NCBI GenBank assembly: GCA_002786025.1
Contig: NHNW01000043.1
Coordinates: 124,001-188,000, forward strand
Reading direction: 5' to 3'
DNA length: 64,000 nucleotides
From: Zasmidium citrigriseum
Taxonomy: Eukaryota > Ascomycota > Dothideomycetes > Mycosphaerellales > Mycosphaerellaceae
Shown here: positions 1 to 10,702 of the stretch, piece by piece
Layout of the letters: each line of letters opens with the position of its first letter
How positions within the stretch are numbered: the first letter of the stretch is position 1
The notes under the pieces: model-generated
Told to the model about the DNA's origin: nothing
The model's input: only the letters and a program-made list of their open reading frames with translations
Databases searched by the model: none
Program-made: the position numbers and the translations under genes

Positions 1-1500
1 AGACCCTAGAGAATACTAAGGACTATACCTTTAATACTAATAGCCTCCTACGAAGGGATAGCTAGGTATATATACCCTAATCCTTAGCCTTAGACGTAGA
101 GATACTATTCCGTAACTATAATAACCCTATAGTAGGTTACTATAGTTAGCGACGTATATAAGCGATTATCTTATCTAAGTATAAGTAGAAAGGTTTCTCT
201 AAAGATATTTATAAGTACTATTAAGAGTACGACGTCTACTAACGAGCTAAAAGTAAGTACTACTAGCCCTATAGCGAGCTCTAGCCCTTACTAGTACCTA
301 CCTAGCCCTAGTCCTACCTCTCTATAGACTTCGTTACTAGCCTACTACCCTTAAAGGGTTTTAATAGTAAGGTCTATAATTTAGTACTTATTATCGTTAA
401 TCGATTCTCTAAGTTTATATAGTATATACTAATAACGAAGGATATTAACGCCCCTAGCCTAGTAGACCTATTCTACTATATAGTTATCGCTCTTACTAGC
501 CTACTAGACGATATTATCTTAGACTATAGTTTAGTCTTTATATCTAAGTACTAGAGCGCCTTCTACTACTACCTTATAATTAAACGGAAACTTAGTACTA
601 CCTTCTACCTATAGACGGATAGATAGACTAAGCGTTAGAACTAGTAACTTAAAGCCTACCTTCGTATATACTATAATTAGGAATAAGATAACTAGGTAAG
701 GCTATTATTAACTATAGTATTCGCCTATAACTCTAAGACGTATACTAGCTATTATAAATTACCTATTAAAGTAGCGTTTAGGGTACCCCTAAATATACTA
801 GATAGTATTCGACGCGAATACCTAATAGGGGGAGGGAAGAAAGTAGATAAGCTTACTAAATAGGTAACTAACTAGCTTCTATAACGACGACTCGAGTTCG
901 ATAAGGTAGTAGAGAACCTCTAGTACGTATAAGAGCTATAAACTAAGTACTATAACTATATAGTACTAGCTAAGTACTATAACGTTAGCGAGTAGGTACT
1001 CCTAGTAGTAAAGAACGTTTATATACGACGGCTATATAAGAAGCTTAATAATAAGTACCTAGGCCCTTTTATAATTACTAAGCGGATTAGTAGATAGGCG
1101 TATAGACTTAACCTACTACTATTAATAAAAAGGTTCTACCTAGTATTCTATATCTTACTACTAGAGCCGTACTATATACGCCCTAGGTACTAGCTACTAC
1201 TAGTTAAAGAACTCCTCGAGGATAGAATAGACCTAGCCTACGAAGTCGAGAAAATCCTAACCTACTACTATAATAAGTACGGAACGATATAGTATTAAAT
1301 ATAGTAGGTAGGCTAGTCTTAGGACTATAATAATTAGATAAGAGAAGAGGAGCTTAAAGACTATTAGGAACTCCTTAATAAGTACTACTAGTAATACCCT
1401 AAGCTCGCTAACCCCTCTCTATCGTCTCCTTACTAGTAACTCGTAAAAGAGACGAGGCGTAGGTAAGGACGTCTAAAGAAAGACGAACGAGAAGAGAGAA
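1..1500 (+). mobile_element. Ty3/gypsy integrase-chromodomain relic A
   Basis: Translated on the plus strand with RIP changes allowed for (TAG as former Trp or Gln codons, Asn for Asp, Lys for Glu, Tyr for His), this gives a Ty3/gypsy integrase. The first catalytic-core block is near 385-420, a second near 505-560, and the TDxQTxRxNQ-like block near 596-645. The C-terminal integrase region (KYYN, GPF and LLEPY blocks) is at about 930-1190. A chromodomain-like stretch (YEVEKIL then YQIQW-VGW) is at about 1235-1320, followed by an acidic tail to about 1500. Protease, RT and RNase H would lie left of the window. A terminal chromodomain is typical of chromoviruses. It is thoroughly dead. Confidence 0.75.
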
Positions 1501-1869
1501 GGTACCCTTTATAGTCCTCTTACTACTAAATTACCTTTAAAGATTTCCTTTATATATAGGATAGAAAGATTAAAGGATTTATTTATAAGTTCTCTCTATT
1601 TACTATCTATAGACCGCCGCGACTATTTTACGGACTTTCTAGGGCTACGCTAACCCCTCTCTACTATAGATAGTAAAACCTAAGAACTTAGAGCTAATAA
1701 GCTTCTATTATTACTACCCTAGAAAAGAAGACTAACTACCCTACTTAGCGAGTATACTAGCTATAGTAGATAAGGCGTATCTAGCTATTATTTAACGACT
1801 AAAGTACCTAACGCTCCTATACTACGTCTACTATAATATTATTAGGGTAGGAACCTAGTAGCTAACTAC

Positions 1870-2560
1870 GACTATCTTAGAAGGCCCTCTCGTTCGCCTT
1901 ACGACTCTTATAACGCTTATCGCGCTACTTCTTAATAGCCGCCTTATTAAACTTCTTAATATCTAGCTCTACTAATATATTCTTCTTAAACTTCTCTAAG
2001 GTAGCGAAGACCTTTAATATATAATCGTAGAAGGCGTTAGTATAGCGAGCGACCTTATTAGGGTTATCTTAGATAGTTAGGTTAGTAGCGAGTATATATA
2101 GATACTCGAGGATATTAGTATAGTAGTAGAACTTAGTAGAGATCTAAGGCGATATTAGTATATACTACTAGTAGATAGGACTTAAGAGACTTATAATCTA
2201 ATAAGTTAGCTTACCCTTACTAGCCTAGTAGCTACTATATAGCGTACTACTACTAGTAGTATAGCGCTCTATAATAGGTAGCTACGTCTACTACTAGATA
2301 GTAGGAACTAGCTACTAGCGACGAATATACTCGCGATAGAGAGCGCTATAGCGTACGTCTAGAACGCCCTCGAGAGTAGGGGGGTACTTATATATATAGC
2401 GAATATTAGACTAACTAATACCCGCCTTATAAGGACTATAGGCCTACGATAGTACTAATATACTAGCTAAAGGTATAGGTATATCGCTAAACTACTCGAG
2501 TAGACTAGCTATACTAATATTACGCGAACTAGTACTACTACTACTACTACTAGGGGTCTA
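1870..2560 (-). pseudogene. RIP-destroyed unknown reading frame
   Basis: On the minus strand one frame stays protein-like once RIP-type stops (former Gln or Trp codons) are read through. It has an N-terminal hydrophobic and proline-containing part, a central region, and a Lys/Arg-rich coiled end (reading KKFNKAAIKK near 1935-1965). I recognise no family. It lies between two gypsy integrase remnants and may be a gag-like or cargo reading frame, or host sequence caught in the island. Limits are approximate. Confidence 0.35.
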
Positions 2561-3129
2561 AGGGGTACTACTTATATTATAGAGGAGGTTATTAGCGAAG
2601 TCGTTATTAGTAGGCGTATACGGCGAGTTATTATTATTATTATTATTATTTTATCTATTAATAGCGTTCTAACCTAATATCGAGGAGAAGTATAATAGAT
2701 AGATAGTTAATAGTTAGTAGTAGTAAAGAGAAGAAGAAAATAGAGGAAGAAGCGAGCTTTTATACTAATAGTAGTACGAGCCTAATAGCGCCGCTACTAC
2801 GTACCTCTTACGAGCCTACTCTACCCTCTTTTATAAGGGGAATATTTACTAATAAGCTAAAGTTATATACGCGGCTCGCTAATAGCGCCTTACGTACGTA
2901 CTAAGGCGACTCTACTACTCTAATAATACTAACTTAGTCTAAGTTAGATAGCGAACTTACTCGAGTTAACGATATAACCTAAGGATAGGCTACTAAAGGG
3001 GGGGGGGGATAATATAAGGATATCTAAGCTAAGAGAGCCTAAGGTAGCGATCTATAGCCTCTCTACTAGTACTTTAAGGCTATACTAGTATCTAACTAGA
3101 GGCTTAGCGCCTATACTACTTTTTAGGAG

Positions 3130-4566
3130 GTTTCTACTTCTCCTCTTTCGCTCCTTAGATAATACTTAATTAGATATTTATACTACTTACTTATATCGCT
3201 ATTTCCTACTTCTACGCCCTTATACTATAGCTAAAGCTATAGCCCGCTCGGTTATTAAAGACTAAGGAGTTTTTAAAGTAGCTATTACTAATTAAGGTAC
3301 CTAGTTCTTAGACTCCTTTTACTACTACTTATACTCTCTCCTAGGCGTTAAATAGTATTTCTCTACTACTTTTTACCTAAGGACTAATAGCTAGTTAGAA
3401 CGTACTAACTAGACGCTAGAGTTATATCTAAGGTCTTACGTTAACTATCTATAGAACGATTAGACGAGATAGTTATAGACTATAGAGTTTACTACTAATA
3501 ACGCGATAGACGAATCTATAAGAGTATCGCCTTTCTTCGTAATATTAGAGCGAAATCTAGAGCTATACGTATATAAGCCTAAGCCTAAGGTATTAAACGC
3601 TAAGACTACTATTATACGCTAAGAAGCTAAGGATTTCGCTACTAAACTTTCTAATATCTAGTAATACTATTAAGAAGCTATTAAAACTATATAAGAGTAG
3701 TATATAAAATACGAGAAAGGAGTACCTACTTAAACGTATCGTATTAGCGATCTTATCTAGCTCGATATACGTAATATCTATACTAAGCGCCCTTCGAAAA
3801 AGCTAGATTATAAGTAACTAGGCCCTTTCCTCGTCTAAAAGATAGTTACTACTAATATCTATAAACTCGATCTTAGTAAGTAGAATTAATACTAAATATA
3901 CGACGTCTTCTATACTAACCTTCTTCGTCCTACTTTAACTAACCCTCTCCCTAGCTAGGTCGAAGATATACTACTACCTAATATTATTAAAAGTAAAGAA
4001 GAGATAGAAGTTAAGAAGGTAATCTCGAGTTATTATAAAGATAGGTAGAAGAAGCTATACTATACTATCGAGTAGGTAGAAGGCGATATTATTAAGGAAG
4101 CTAAAGAAGTAGTTATATACGTAGATAACGCTATTGCCGACTTTTACTATTAAAACCTATTAGCTCCTTATCCTTAAGGCTATAAGCTACCTAAGGACTA
4201 GGAGCTACTATAAAACTTATCTAGCTTAACTTTCGCGTTATAGTACTATCTAGCGGATCCCTAATATAAACTAGCCTATAGAAAGGACTTATAAAAACGG
4301 ATATCTATATAAACTAAAAGTTATTACGATTTACTATAAGGCTAAAAGTTATTACGCTCTCGTACTAGCTAAAAGTTATTATACCTAGCTAGATTAAGTA
4401 ATATTAAGACCTAATATATAGTTCTACTCCCTATCTTATAGAATCTATAGTAGCGTACTAGAGCGTAGAATATAGGGATAATATAATATTATTAAAGAAT
4501 ATAGATATAACAACGGATATTAATATCGAGTCTCGCTAGTATAGCGACGGTTTAGACCGGGGGATC
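3130..4566 (+). mobile_element. Ty3/gypsy integrase-chromodomain relic B, 3' end
   Basis: A second, different gypsy integrase reads on the plus strand after allowing for RIP: an SVIKD...GTQFLDSF-like core at about 3255-3320, the TNxQLERTNQ-like block near 3385-3420, and a conserved EF-NNA-SPFF region near 3480-3540. The integrase C-terminus (GPFLV, then VFYTNLLRP) is at about 3820-3930. A chromodomain-like stretch (EIEVKKVI ... LYYTIE then VEGDI) is at about 3990-4090. A purine-rich tract (ACCGGGGGATC, about 4556-4566) sits exactly where RIP stops and fits the polypurine tract before a 3' LTR. A short motif (CTAAAAGTTATTA) occurs three times at 4314-4326, 4342-4354 and 4369-4381. It differs in sequence from relic A, so two elements are stacked here. 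Confidence 0.75.
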
Positions 4567-4660
4567 TGTCACAGGGTCACATAATTACAGGGTCACATAA
4601 CTATGATGTATCTAGATATGCGATGCAGGGCATCGCTTCCCTTCCTTCTTTACAGACAAT
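4567..4660 (+). repeat. Possible short 3' LTR next to relic B
   Basis: Directly after the polypurine-like tract the sequence begins TGTCACAGGGTCACATAA, a plausible TG-starting LTR end. The 14-mer ACAGGGTCACATAA is repeated at 4571-4584 and 4587-4600. Unlike the neighbouring 4.5 kb this stretch keeps CA and TG. An end near 4655-4660 (TTACAGACA) is a guess, and no target-site duplication was identified. Confidence 0.3.
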
Positions 4661-5810
4661 TAACAATATTATCACGAGTTGACTGCTGAACAGCACGCCT
4701 CATCTCACGCCCGTGTCAGGTACCTGTCCCACGCTGCCACCCAGGGCTTGCAGATCTGTGCCAGGCATGAGCTGAGATAATCGTCACTGTCAGCCTTTCT
4801 CCAAGATTCGATCAAAGGCAGAGTCACTCAGAGGCGGTCTCAGTGGCTTGGATATGAGCCATCTTGCGGAGAGGGGATCATTGTGAACCCGTAACTCCGT
4901 GCCGGTCTTGCGCTGGCACCATTGGATGACTGACCGCATTGCAATACGTTTCTCCAAGGTTCAATCAACGGCAGAATCGAGAAAGGCTGTCTCATTGGCA
5001 TTGATCTGCGTCAGGCTTGAGCTGACGGCATCTAGGTGCGTTCTCCAAGGTTCAACGCACGGCAGAAATGTTGAAAGGCTGTCTCTTGGGCATAGACATG
5101 AGGCTTTTCGAAGAGGAGGATGATTGAGTTCAATGGTTTGGCAAATTCTGCACCTTTGGCCACTTTCCGTTCTTTACCCTTCCACCATCGCACGAATACG
5201 ATCAAATGCGAAGATACGGTGTGAAGAGCGAACGATCTGATGTTGTACTGACTCGTGCTCATCGCAGCAAACCAAGGCTTCTTCAGCTACAGTCCGGCGC
5301 CTATCGCCAAACTTTCAGCCGCCAGCCTTTCCATTCACCTACCAATTCAATGTACTTGCATATGCGTTTCATATCGAATTCGTAGCCGCCACCGCCATGC
5401 CGGCCGATATTCGCATGGGCGCCTCGCCTGACCGAACTCGGCTCCGCCGGTTTTCCTCGGGAGAACTCTTCGGCTTGCGTCGTTGCCGCCGGGTTGTCAG
5501 GATTGTGATTGGCATGACCCTTGAAGCACCCACCAGCATCATGTGGGTTGGCGCCCACCCCTTTGATCATCGTGAAGATCTTGTGAAATGATTAAAGGCA
5601 GCTGAGTGTTTCGTCTTTTCGACTTCTTTTCCTTTCTTTCTTTGTTACGTGGCTGGCCAACGACGACGCTGAACATACGGTCCTTACTGTCCACAGTCAT
5701 TCCTTTGGCGATATCTGCCATTTGCACTCCCTTGAAGCGCCCGGGTGGCTGCCAGCATCGAAATCACGACGATCACGAAACAAAACGACCCAACACAATC
5801 AACCAGAAAG
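4661..5810. repeat. Intergenic with imperfect repeat, 4798-5110
   Basis: A unit beginning CTCCAAGgTTCaA, containing GGCAGA and ending in GGCTGTCTC, occurs three times (from about 4798, 4952 and 5042). The stretch between the copies is also partly shared (a CAGGCwTGAGCTGA motif). No gene is supported between 4661 and 5810; the open frames are short and do not look coding. Confidence 0.45.
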
Positions 5811-6594
5811 ATGGCCTGCCTCTCCAAAATGACCACCTGGACAACCCTCTTCCTCGCCGCCCTGGCCACAGCCCAACCCCACGGCCACCACCATCAACAC
5901 CATCATCATGCCCGCGGCACCGCAACCTCCGCCTGCGACATGGGCCTCCCGATCCCCGCCAGCTACCCCTCCGGCGTCCTCTCGCAATGGTGCGGCATGA
6001 TAACCACCGAACTCTCTGGCCTCAAATCCGCCGAAAACCCCACCGTCATGCTCCCCAACATCAAAGCCATCTACGCCCAAGCCAACATTGCCGCGGATCC
6101 CGCCAGCGCTCTTCCGGACGTTCATCAGATCATGAAGGATCCGCAGGCGAGGGCTGCGATGGAGAAGATGAAAGCCGCGTATCCGAAGACTGGATCTCCG
6201 GACTTGACGCCGGAGGATATTTTGGATGTTTATGCGGAGGCGATCGGCAAGGCTTGTAATCAGACGGGTGTGCCGGAGAGTATTTTGGTGAAGATTATTT
6301 GGACGGAGAGTAAGGGGCATCCTCTTGTCTACAAGTACGTAACCCTCGCGACCACTTTCGTTTCAGACTGCAGTACTGACTTCTGTTTCTTCTTGTAGCG
6401 GCCTGACCCAAATGGACTACGTCGCTTGGGGCCAAATGGCAGACGAGAACCCCGAGCTCAAGAACCGCTACCTCCCGACTTCGAATATCGTCGCCGCGGC
6501 GATGTATTTGGCGAAGCAGAAGGGCCAGTTTGGCGGGACCTGGGAGGAGTGTTATTACAACCACTACCAGGATCCTAGCTTGCCTGATGCGTGA
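5811..6594 (+). CDS. Secreted lysozyme/SLT-fold-like protein
   Basis: Two exons, 5811-6334 and 6399-6594, separated by a 64-bp intron (GTACGT donor, TTGTAG acceptor). Start chosen at the ATG at 5811 (AGAAAGATGG context); the longer upstream frame begins with GTG. The N-terminus has a hydrophobic signal peptide (TTLFLAALATAQ), then a striking His-rich stretch (HGHHHQHHHH). The C-terminal half has the layout of lytic transglycosylase / lysozyme-like domains: ESILVKIIWTESKG around the likely catalytic Glu, GLTQM directly after the splice junction, then NIVAAAMYLA and GGTWEECYYNHY. It probably acts on glycan outside the cell; whether it cleaves peptidoglycan is inference. The His run may bind metal. 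Confident as a gene, moderate for fold. Confidence 0.8.
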
Positions 6595-7084
6595 GCGTGG
6601 AGCTGAATCTTGACGGATTACGAAACCCTTTTGCTTCGACTTTGTTGTAGATATTCGATTCTTGATGGATCGCGCTTCCGGCGAGAAGGGACGGATCCTA
6701 TTTGGGTTGAGAGTAGGCTTGGGGATTGACGATTGAACGCTTCTTTGGTGACCTTCTTGGACATACTTTTAGCAGAGCTGCACGAATGAAAGATTTCTGC
6801 TCGCATGGCTGAACATTCAACGGGTCTTGCTTTGATATAATGATCGTTTGGCAATGTGGTCGGGATTCGTCTGGCAGTGGAGTGGATCGGGAATCTAGAA
6901 ATCTGGTCAGTCTTTCGCAACAACTCTCTTCTCGCCAAAACCATTGCCATGTCAGCACCTTTTCGCAGACACTGGCAGCATGGTCGGTTGAGTTGGTACG
7001 GAGACCGCAGTTGATTCTTGCAAGAGCGACGTGATGCTGGCTATCCCTCCGCTCGGCACATACTTTCATCCTCTTCCACTCGTC
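6595..7084. other. Intergenic, nothing recognised
   Basis: Space between two convergent genes. The open frames on either strand look like chance; no repeat or RNA gene was seen. Confidence 0.5.
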
Positions 7085-8505
7085 TCAGAAGTCTTCTTCT
7101 TTCCGGAACTTCGTCTTGAATAGACTCCACAGCATCGGAATGATATTGAAGAGAAAGACTAACAGCGGAATCAACCTGTTGAGTCAAACAGTCAGCTGGG
7201 AGCCATCGAGAGTCCAATTCCTCCAGATGGTGCATCTTTCTTCCGTTCAAGCCTGAAGAACAGCTCTCTCTCTCTCTCCGAAAGAGTGCCTGAATCTGAG
7301 CCACTGAAGGAATGACCAGACCTCCAGTCTTGTGTCGTAGGGATGGAGATCGCTGCGAAAACTTCCTGCTCGCGGCAACACGGGGGTGTATACATACTGA
7401 CTCGACCTCCCCAACGGCGCCTCAGAGAGATCAATACGATTAACCGCAATGACCTCCTCCACAAAGACAATCGATCCAATCCCAACAAGACCAAAAGCGG
7501 CCAGCTTGACGACGTCGAGCGTACGACCGTTTACATGATCTTCTTGTTGTTGACGATGGCCCAGCAAGGCTGAGTGCTTTCTGAGAGCGACGAGGCCGGA
7601 ATCAACGATGGCGGCTCTCGCGAAGCGGAGGATGAGGCCGAGGGCGAGGATGCACCCGATGATGGAGAAGGCTTTGCAGAAGGTCAGCCAGGCGGTGCTG
7701 GAGACGTTGATCCGGGTGAAGAGGAAGCTGAGAGGCGAGAGTTAGCGAGGGGATTGTTAGAGGATGAAGTACGTACACGAAAGCTGGGCAGTCTTCTCTT
7801 TGGCCTTGCGTTGGATGGATGAAATAGATCCATGGTCTGTGTGGTATTCCTGTTGGCTTGCGAACTCTGAGAGAAGGGGGAGCACGGGGACGTACTGGAC
7901 TGCAAAGATCAGGGCGATCGTCAATGCATACACGCCCTTAATGAGGCTCGGATCGTTGTGCTTCCAGGGAAAGACGAAAATCGGCAGACTTTATCGGCAT
8001 CAGCACAGCGAAACGTTTTCCCTTTTCGAACTTACCTCAAGACCACCGTCAAAAGAAACACAATGTACCACTCCAGAACCGCAAAGCTCTACACCATCCC
8101 ATCGTCAGCCATGCTCTTTCCACCCACCCTGACCCTGTGTCCGTGTCCGTGTACTCACCCCCTTCGTCGTCGAGACAATCGTATTAATCACCACCGCCAT
8201 CGCAATGACCACCACCGCCCTCCGCACCTTCTCCAACTCCTCCCAAAGCCGCCACTCCATGGCCAAGACACCCGCGACGAAAGAGAGGTAGAAAGAAACC
8301 CGGACCCCGGGACCATAGATGTCTGCATCACCGATGAGCTCGCATGAGGTGGCATCCTCGCGTGTGTAGAACGTGTGTCCGTGTGCTGCTGAGATGAAGA
8401 GGAAAAAGATGGAGAGTCGGGCCGTCGCTTTGGGAGATGGTTAGTCGCATGACTGCGTTTCGTTCGATGATATGGAGTGGACGTACCTGTGGATGGTGGT
8501 CGCAT
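7085..8505 (-). CDS. Multi-pass membrane protein, unknown family
   Basis: Seven exons on the minus strand: 8505-8487, 8427-8159, 8088-8036, 7988-7896, 7866-7777, 7727-7398 and 7175-7085. Every junction has a GT donor and AG acceptor, and the joined length (945 nt) gives 314 aa with no stop. The first exon is only 19 nt (MRPPST). A signal peptide or first membrane segment (LSIFFLFISAAHG) is followed by about six further hydrophobic segments. The motif DADIYGPGVRVSFYLS after the first segment resembles a conserved element of fungal integral membrane proteins I cannot name. The C-terminus (KTKFRKEEDF) is charged and probably cytoplasmic. The weakest joins are those of exon 5, where alternative splice sites lie 2 bp away; the chosen pair is the only one that keeps frame. 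Confidence 0.75.
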
Positions 8506-9043
8506 CTCGTGCTGTTCAGGGTCGCAAGGGAGGAGTTGTAAATCGAAGCAAAAGACCAACACGATGACGAAAGAGACATGAGTGCAATGAGGCGTGTTGA
8601 GGCGTCAACGTCTGGTTCGGCATCCATACGAGCCACCGCCTCGCGAATGTACGAGAGCTTGAGCGTTGGGTGCATGAACTCTCAAATGCTCTGTCTCAAC
8701 AATGTCTTTAGGGGGAAGAGTTGGCTTTTTGTGACTGCCGCCAGAATGTCGCTGCGAGGTGGAAAGGCTGAGACGACGCTGTGTGAGCCGAAAAAATGGG
8801 TTGAGGATCTTCTGGGAACATTCAGCGAATCAGAGCACCGTGAGAGTGGTTTCATTCTTGCCAAAATAGTGATCGAACCAGTCAATCTAGATCGTAAACT
8901 CCGTTCCCCATGCCCCAATGCTTTCGCCTCCGAAGATCTCATAGGTCTTCAACGAGTGACCCAAATGCCAGCACCGAGAGGAGCATGCACAGTCCGGAGT
9001 CGTGCTGCCCTAGACAAGCACAACGCCGTCGTTAAATCTTTCA
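8506..9043. other. Intergenic, nothing recognised
   Basis: Lies upstream of the membrane protein gene and downstream of the PPxY protein gene, both on the minus strand. It may carry the membrane protein promoter; no motif was identified. Confidence 0.5.
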
Positions 9044-9751
9044 TCAGTCGCGAATCCTGTTCAGCAAATGCTGACTACTCCACCTCCTTATCCTCTCCCT
9101 CCGCCCTCCACTCCCCTCCCCCTCATCATCAGACCTAGGCTCGTAAGCCGGCGGCGGCGACCCAGACCTCACAACAGCATCATAAGCCGGCGGCGCCGCC
9201 TCAGGGACATCCACCGCCCGCCTCATATGCATCGGCCTCCTGGCACTGTAATTACTCGGCCCGGTATCCGTCCTCTCATTCCTCTCCAGCTCATCCAAAT
9301 GCCTCGCCCAAAGACTCACGAAAGGCGTCGAGCCCCTTCCCTCACTCGCCATAGTCACCGCAGGTCGCGGAGTGGGAGATACAGCACCTGCTTGTCTCGC
9401 CTCCTCGGCTTCTAACCGAGCTTCTTCGGCTTTGTCGTAGGCCACCTGGCGGTCGTAGGGGATTGTTTCTTCCTCTGACGAGGAGCTCGAGGATGCACGC
9501 CGTCGACGGGTGAAGGCTGACATGAAGCGGTCCCGCTCGCGGTCTTCCATGGCGAGGAAGCGGAGCCATTCGCTCGAGCTGAGTTCGTGGGGCTCGATGT
9601 CGCGCATGCGCAGTTGGCTGGCGGCGAGGTGGCGGCGGGCGATGGAGAGGGGGCGATTGGTGACGGCTTCGAGTTGGAGGGCGCCGAAGCCGCCGTTGCG
9701 GATGACGGGCGTGTTGTACATGGCCACGCGGGGCCTGGATCTGGAAGGCAT
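9044..9751 (-). CDS. Hypothetical PPxY-motif protein, 235 aa
   Basis: A single exon with an ATG at 9751. The N-terminal half is basic and polar (MPSRSRPRVAMYN). A poly-Ser run followed by acidic residues (SSSSSSEEE) is near residues 88-96, and an Ala/Glu-rich likely coiled coil (KAEEARLEAEEARQAG) is near residues 107-121. Towards the C-terminus are two PPxY-type motifs, APPAYDAV and PPPAYEPR. PPxY motifs are ligands of WW domains, including those of Nedd4/Rsp5 ubiquitin ligases, so an adaptor role is possible. I recognise no folded domain or named family. It looks mostly disordered. Confidence 0.65.
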   Translation of the reverse strand: MPSRSRPRVAMYNTPVIRNGGFGALQLEAVTNRPLSIARRHLAASQLRMRDIEPHELSSSEWLRFLAMEDRERDRFMSAFTRRRRASSSSSSEEETIPYDRQVAYDKAEEARLEAEEARQAGAVSPTPRPAVTMASEGRGSTPFVSLWARHLDELERNERTDTGPSNYSARRPMHMRRAVDVPEAAPPAYDAVVRSGSPPPAYEPRSDDEGEGSGGRRERIRRWSSQHLLNRIRD

Positions 9752-10702
9752 TCTGGCTTGTCTTGTTGTCGTTAACGGTGGAGAGGTGAGGTCTAGTATC
9801 GAGTCGTCACCGGTGTGGGTCGTACGGCCAAGCTAGACGATGGATGTGTTGATCTGTAGAACAGTAATGTCGTCGTCGAGACAGACGGTCAAGTATTCAC
9901 CAAGAACATCAAGACAGCAGGTCGCGTGGCCGCCAACCAAGAACACCACCACCACCACCACATCCTGCTTCCACCTCTTTCTCGTGCATCGCCCGCCCTC
10001 CACCACTCCAGCGGCCAGAACATGCAGGTACCTCAGCAGACCCCGCCCGCACAGCTGCCAGCTCTCCACTCACGTCGGCGCATTTCTCTCCATCCGTCTC
10101 TTATCGGCATCGTCCCCGTGCCAAGCGCTTCCTTCTGGATAACAGTTCTCACTTCTTTCACGTGGGACAGGCGTGGACTTGCAGGGCCAAGCGATGGGCG
10201 TTCGTTCGAGTGGACGGAGAAGAGATGGCGGTGGAGATGCGGACGTCAGCCGGGGACGAAGCAAGCGATGCCGGGGCTTGGGAGAACGCCTCGTCCGCGG
10301 GCTTGACATGAATTGTTCGACAAGAGCTGAACTTATGGAGTTGGCATTTGGTCTTGTCTTCTTGATCACTTATGATTTCTAGGCATGTCAAGTTTCGTGC
10401 ACCAGCAGAGCTTTCGTGGACAATAAAGCGATCAAAGGAACTCTCAAGATGGCTGGCAAATTCGAACCCAACACCCTCGGCAACGCACATGTGAAAAAGA
10501 CGCAGAGCAGTGGAGAGAAATCCTCCTCCTGTTCCTGCTGCGCCCCCAAAATCCACCGGGACCCCAAACGAATGCAACCCCAATACATCTCGCAAGCGAT
10601 CTTGCATGAGAGCCCAAGCTGAATGTAATTGATCAGGATTGCGTCTTCCCATTCGAGCAGTAAGACCGATATGTTCAGGTCTTCTAGAGTGATAATATGC
10701 AT
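9752..10702. other. Intergenic, nothing recognised
   Basis: Several open frames of 100-180 codons exist on both strands (for example 10158-10706 minus), but they overlap one another in different frames and none looks like a protein. It contains a CCA run near 9941-9960. Confidence 0.45.

Larger units (their letters stand above)
1..4566. repeat. RIP-destroyed repeat island 1
   Basis: CpA and its complement TpG are almost absent here. By eye I find only one TG (4135-4136) and one CA (4511-4512), while CC, CT and CG stay common. That is what repeat-induced point mutation strictly in the CpA context leaves behind, and no long ORF survives. Reading CpA-derived stop codons through shows retrotransposon protein remnants (separate entries). 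The island stops sharply at about 4566, where CA and TG become normal. It also holds a 14-bp perfect inverted repeat (1599-1612 with 1664-1677), a TTA microsatellite near 2631-2652 and an 11-G run at 2998-3008. Its left end lies outside the window. Confidence 0.93.

Noticed and set aside
5606..6320. Alternative overlapping ORFs of 173-217 codons across the lysozyme-like gene
   Set aside because: Out-of-frame shadows: His/Pro/Arg-rich translations without start context or domain, overlapping the spliced gene.
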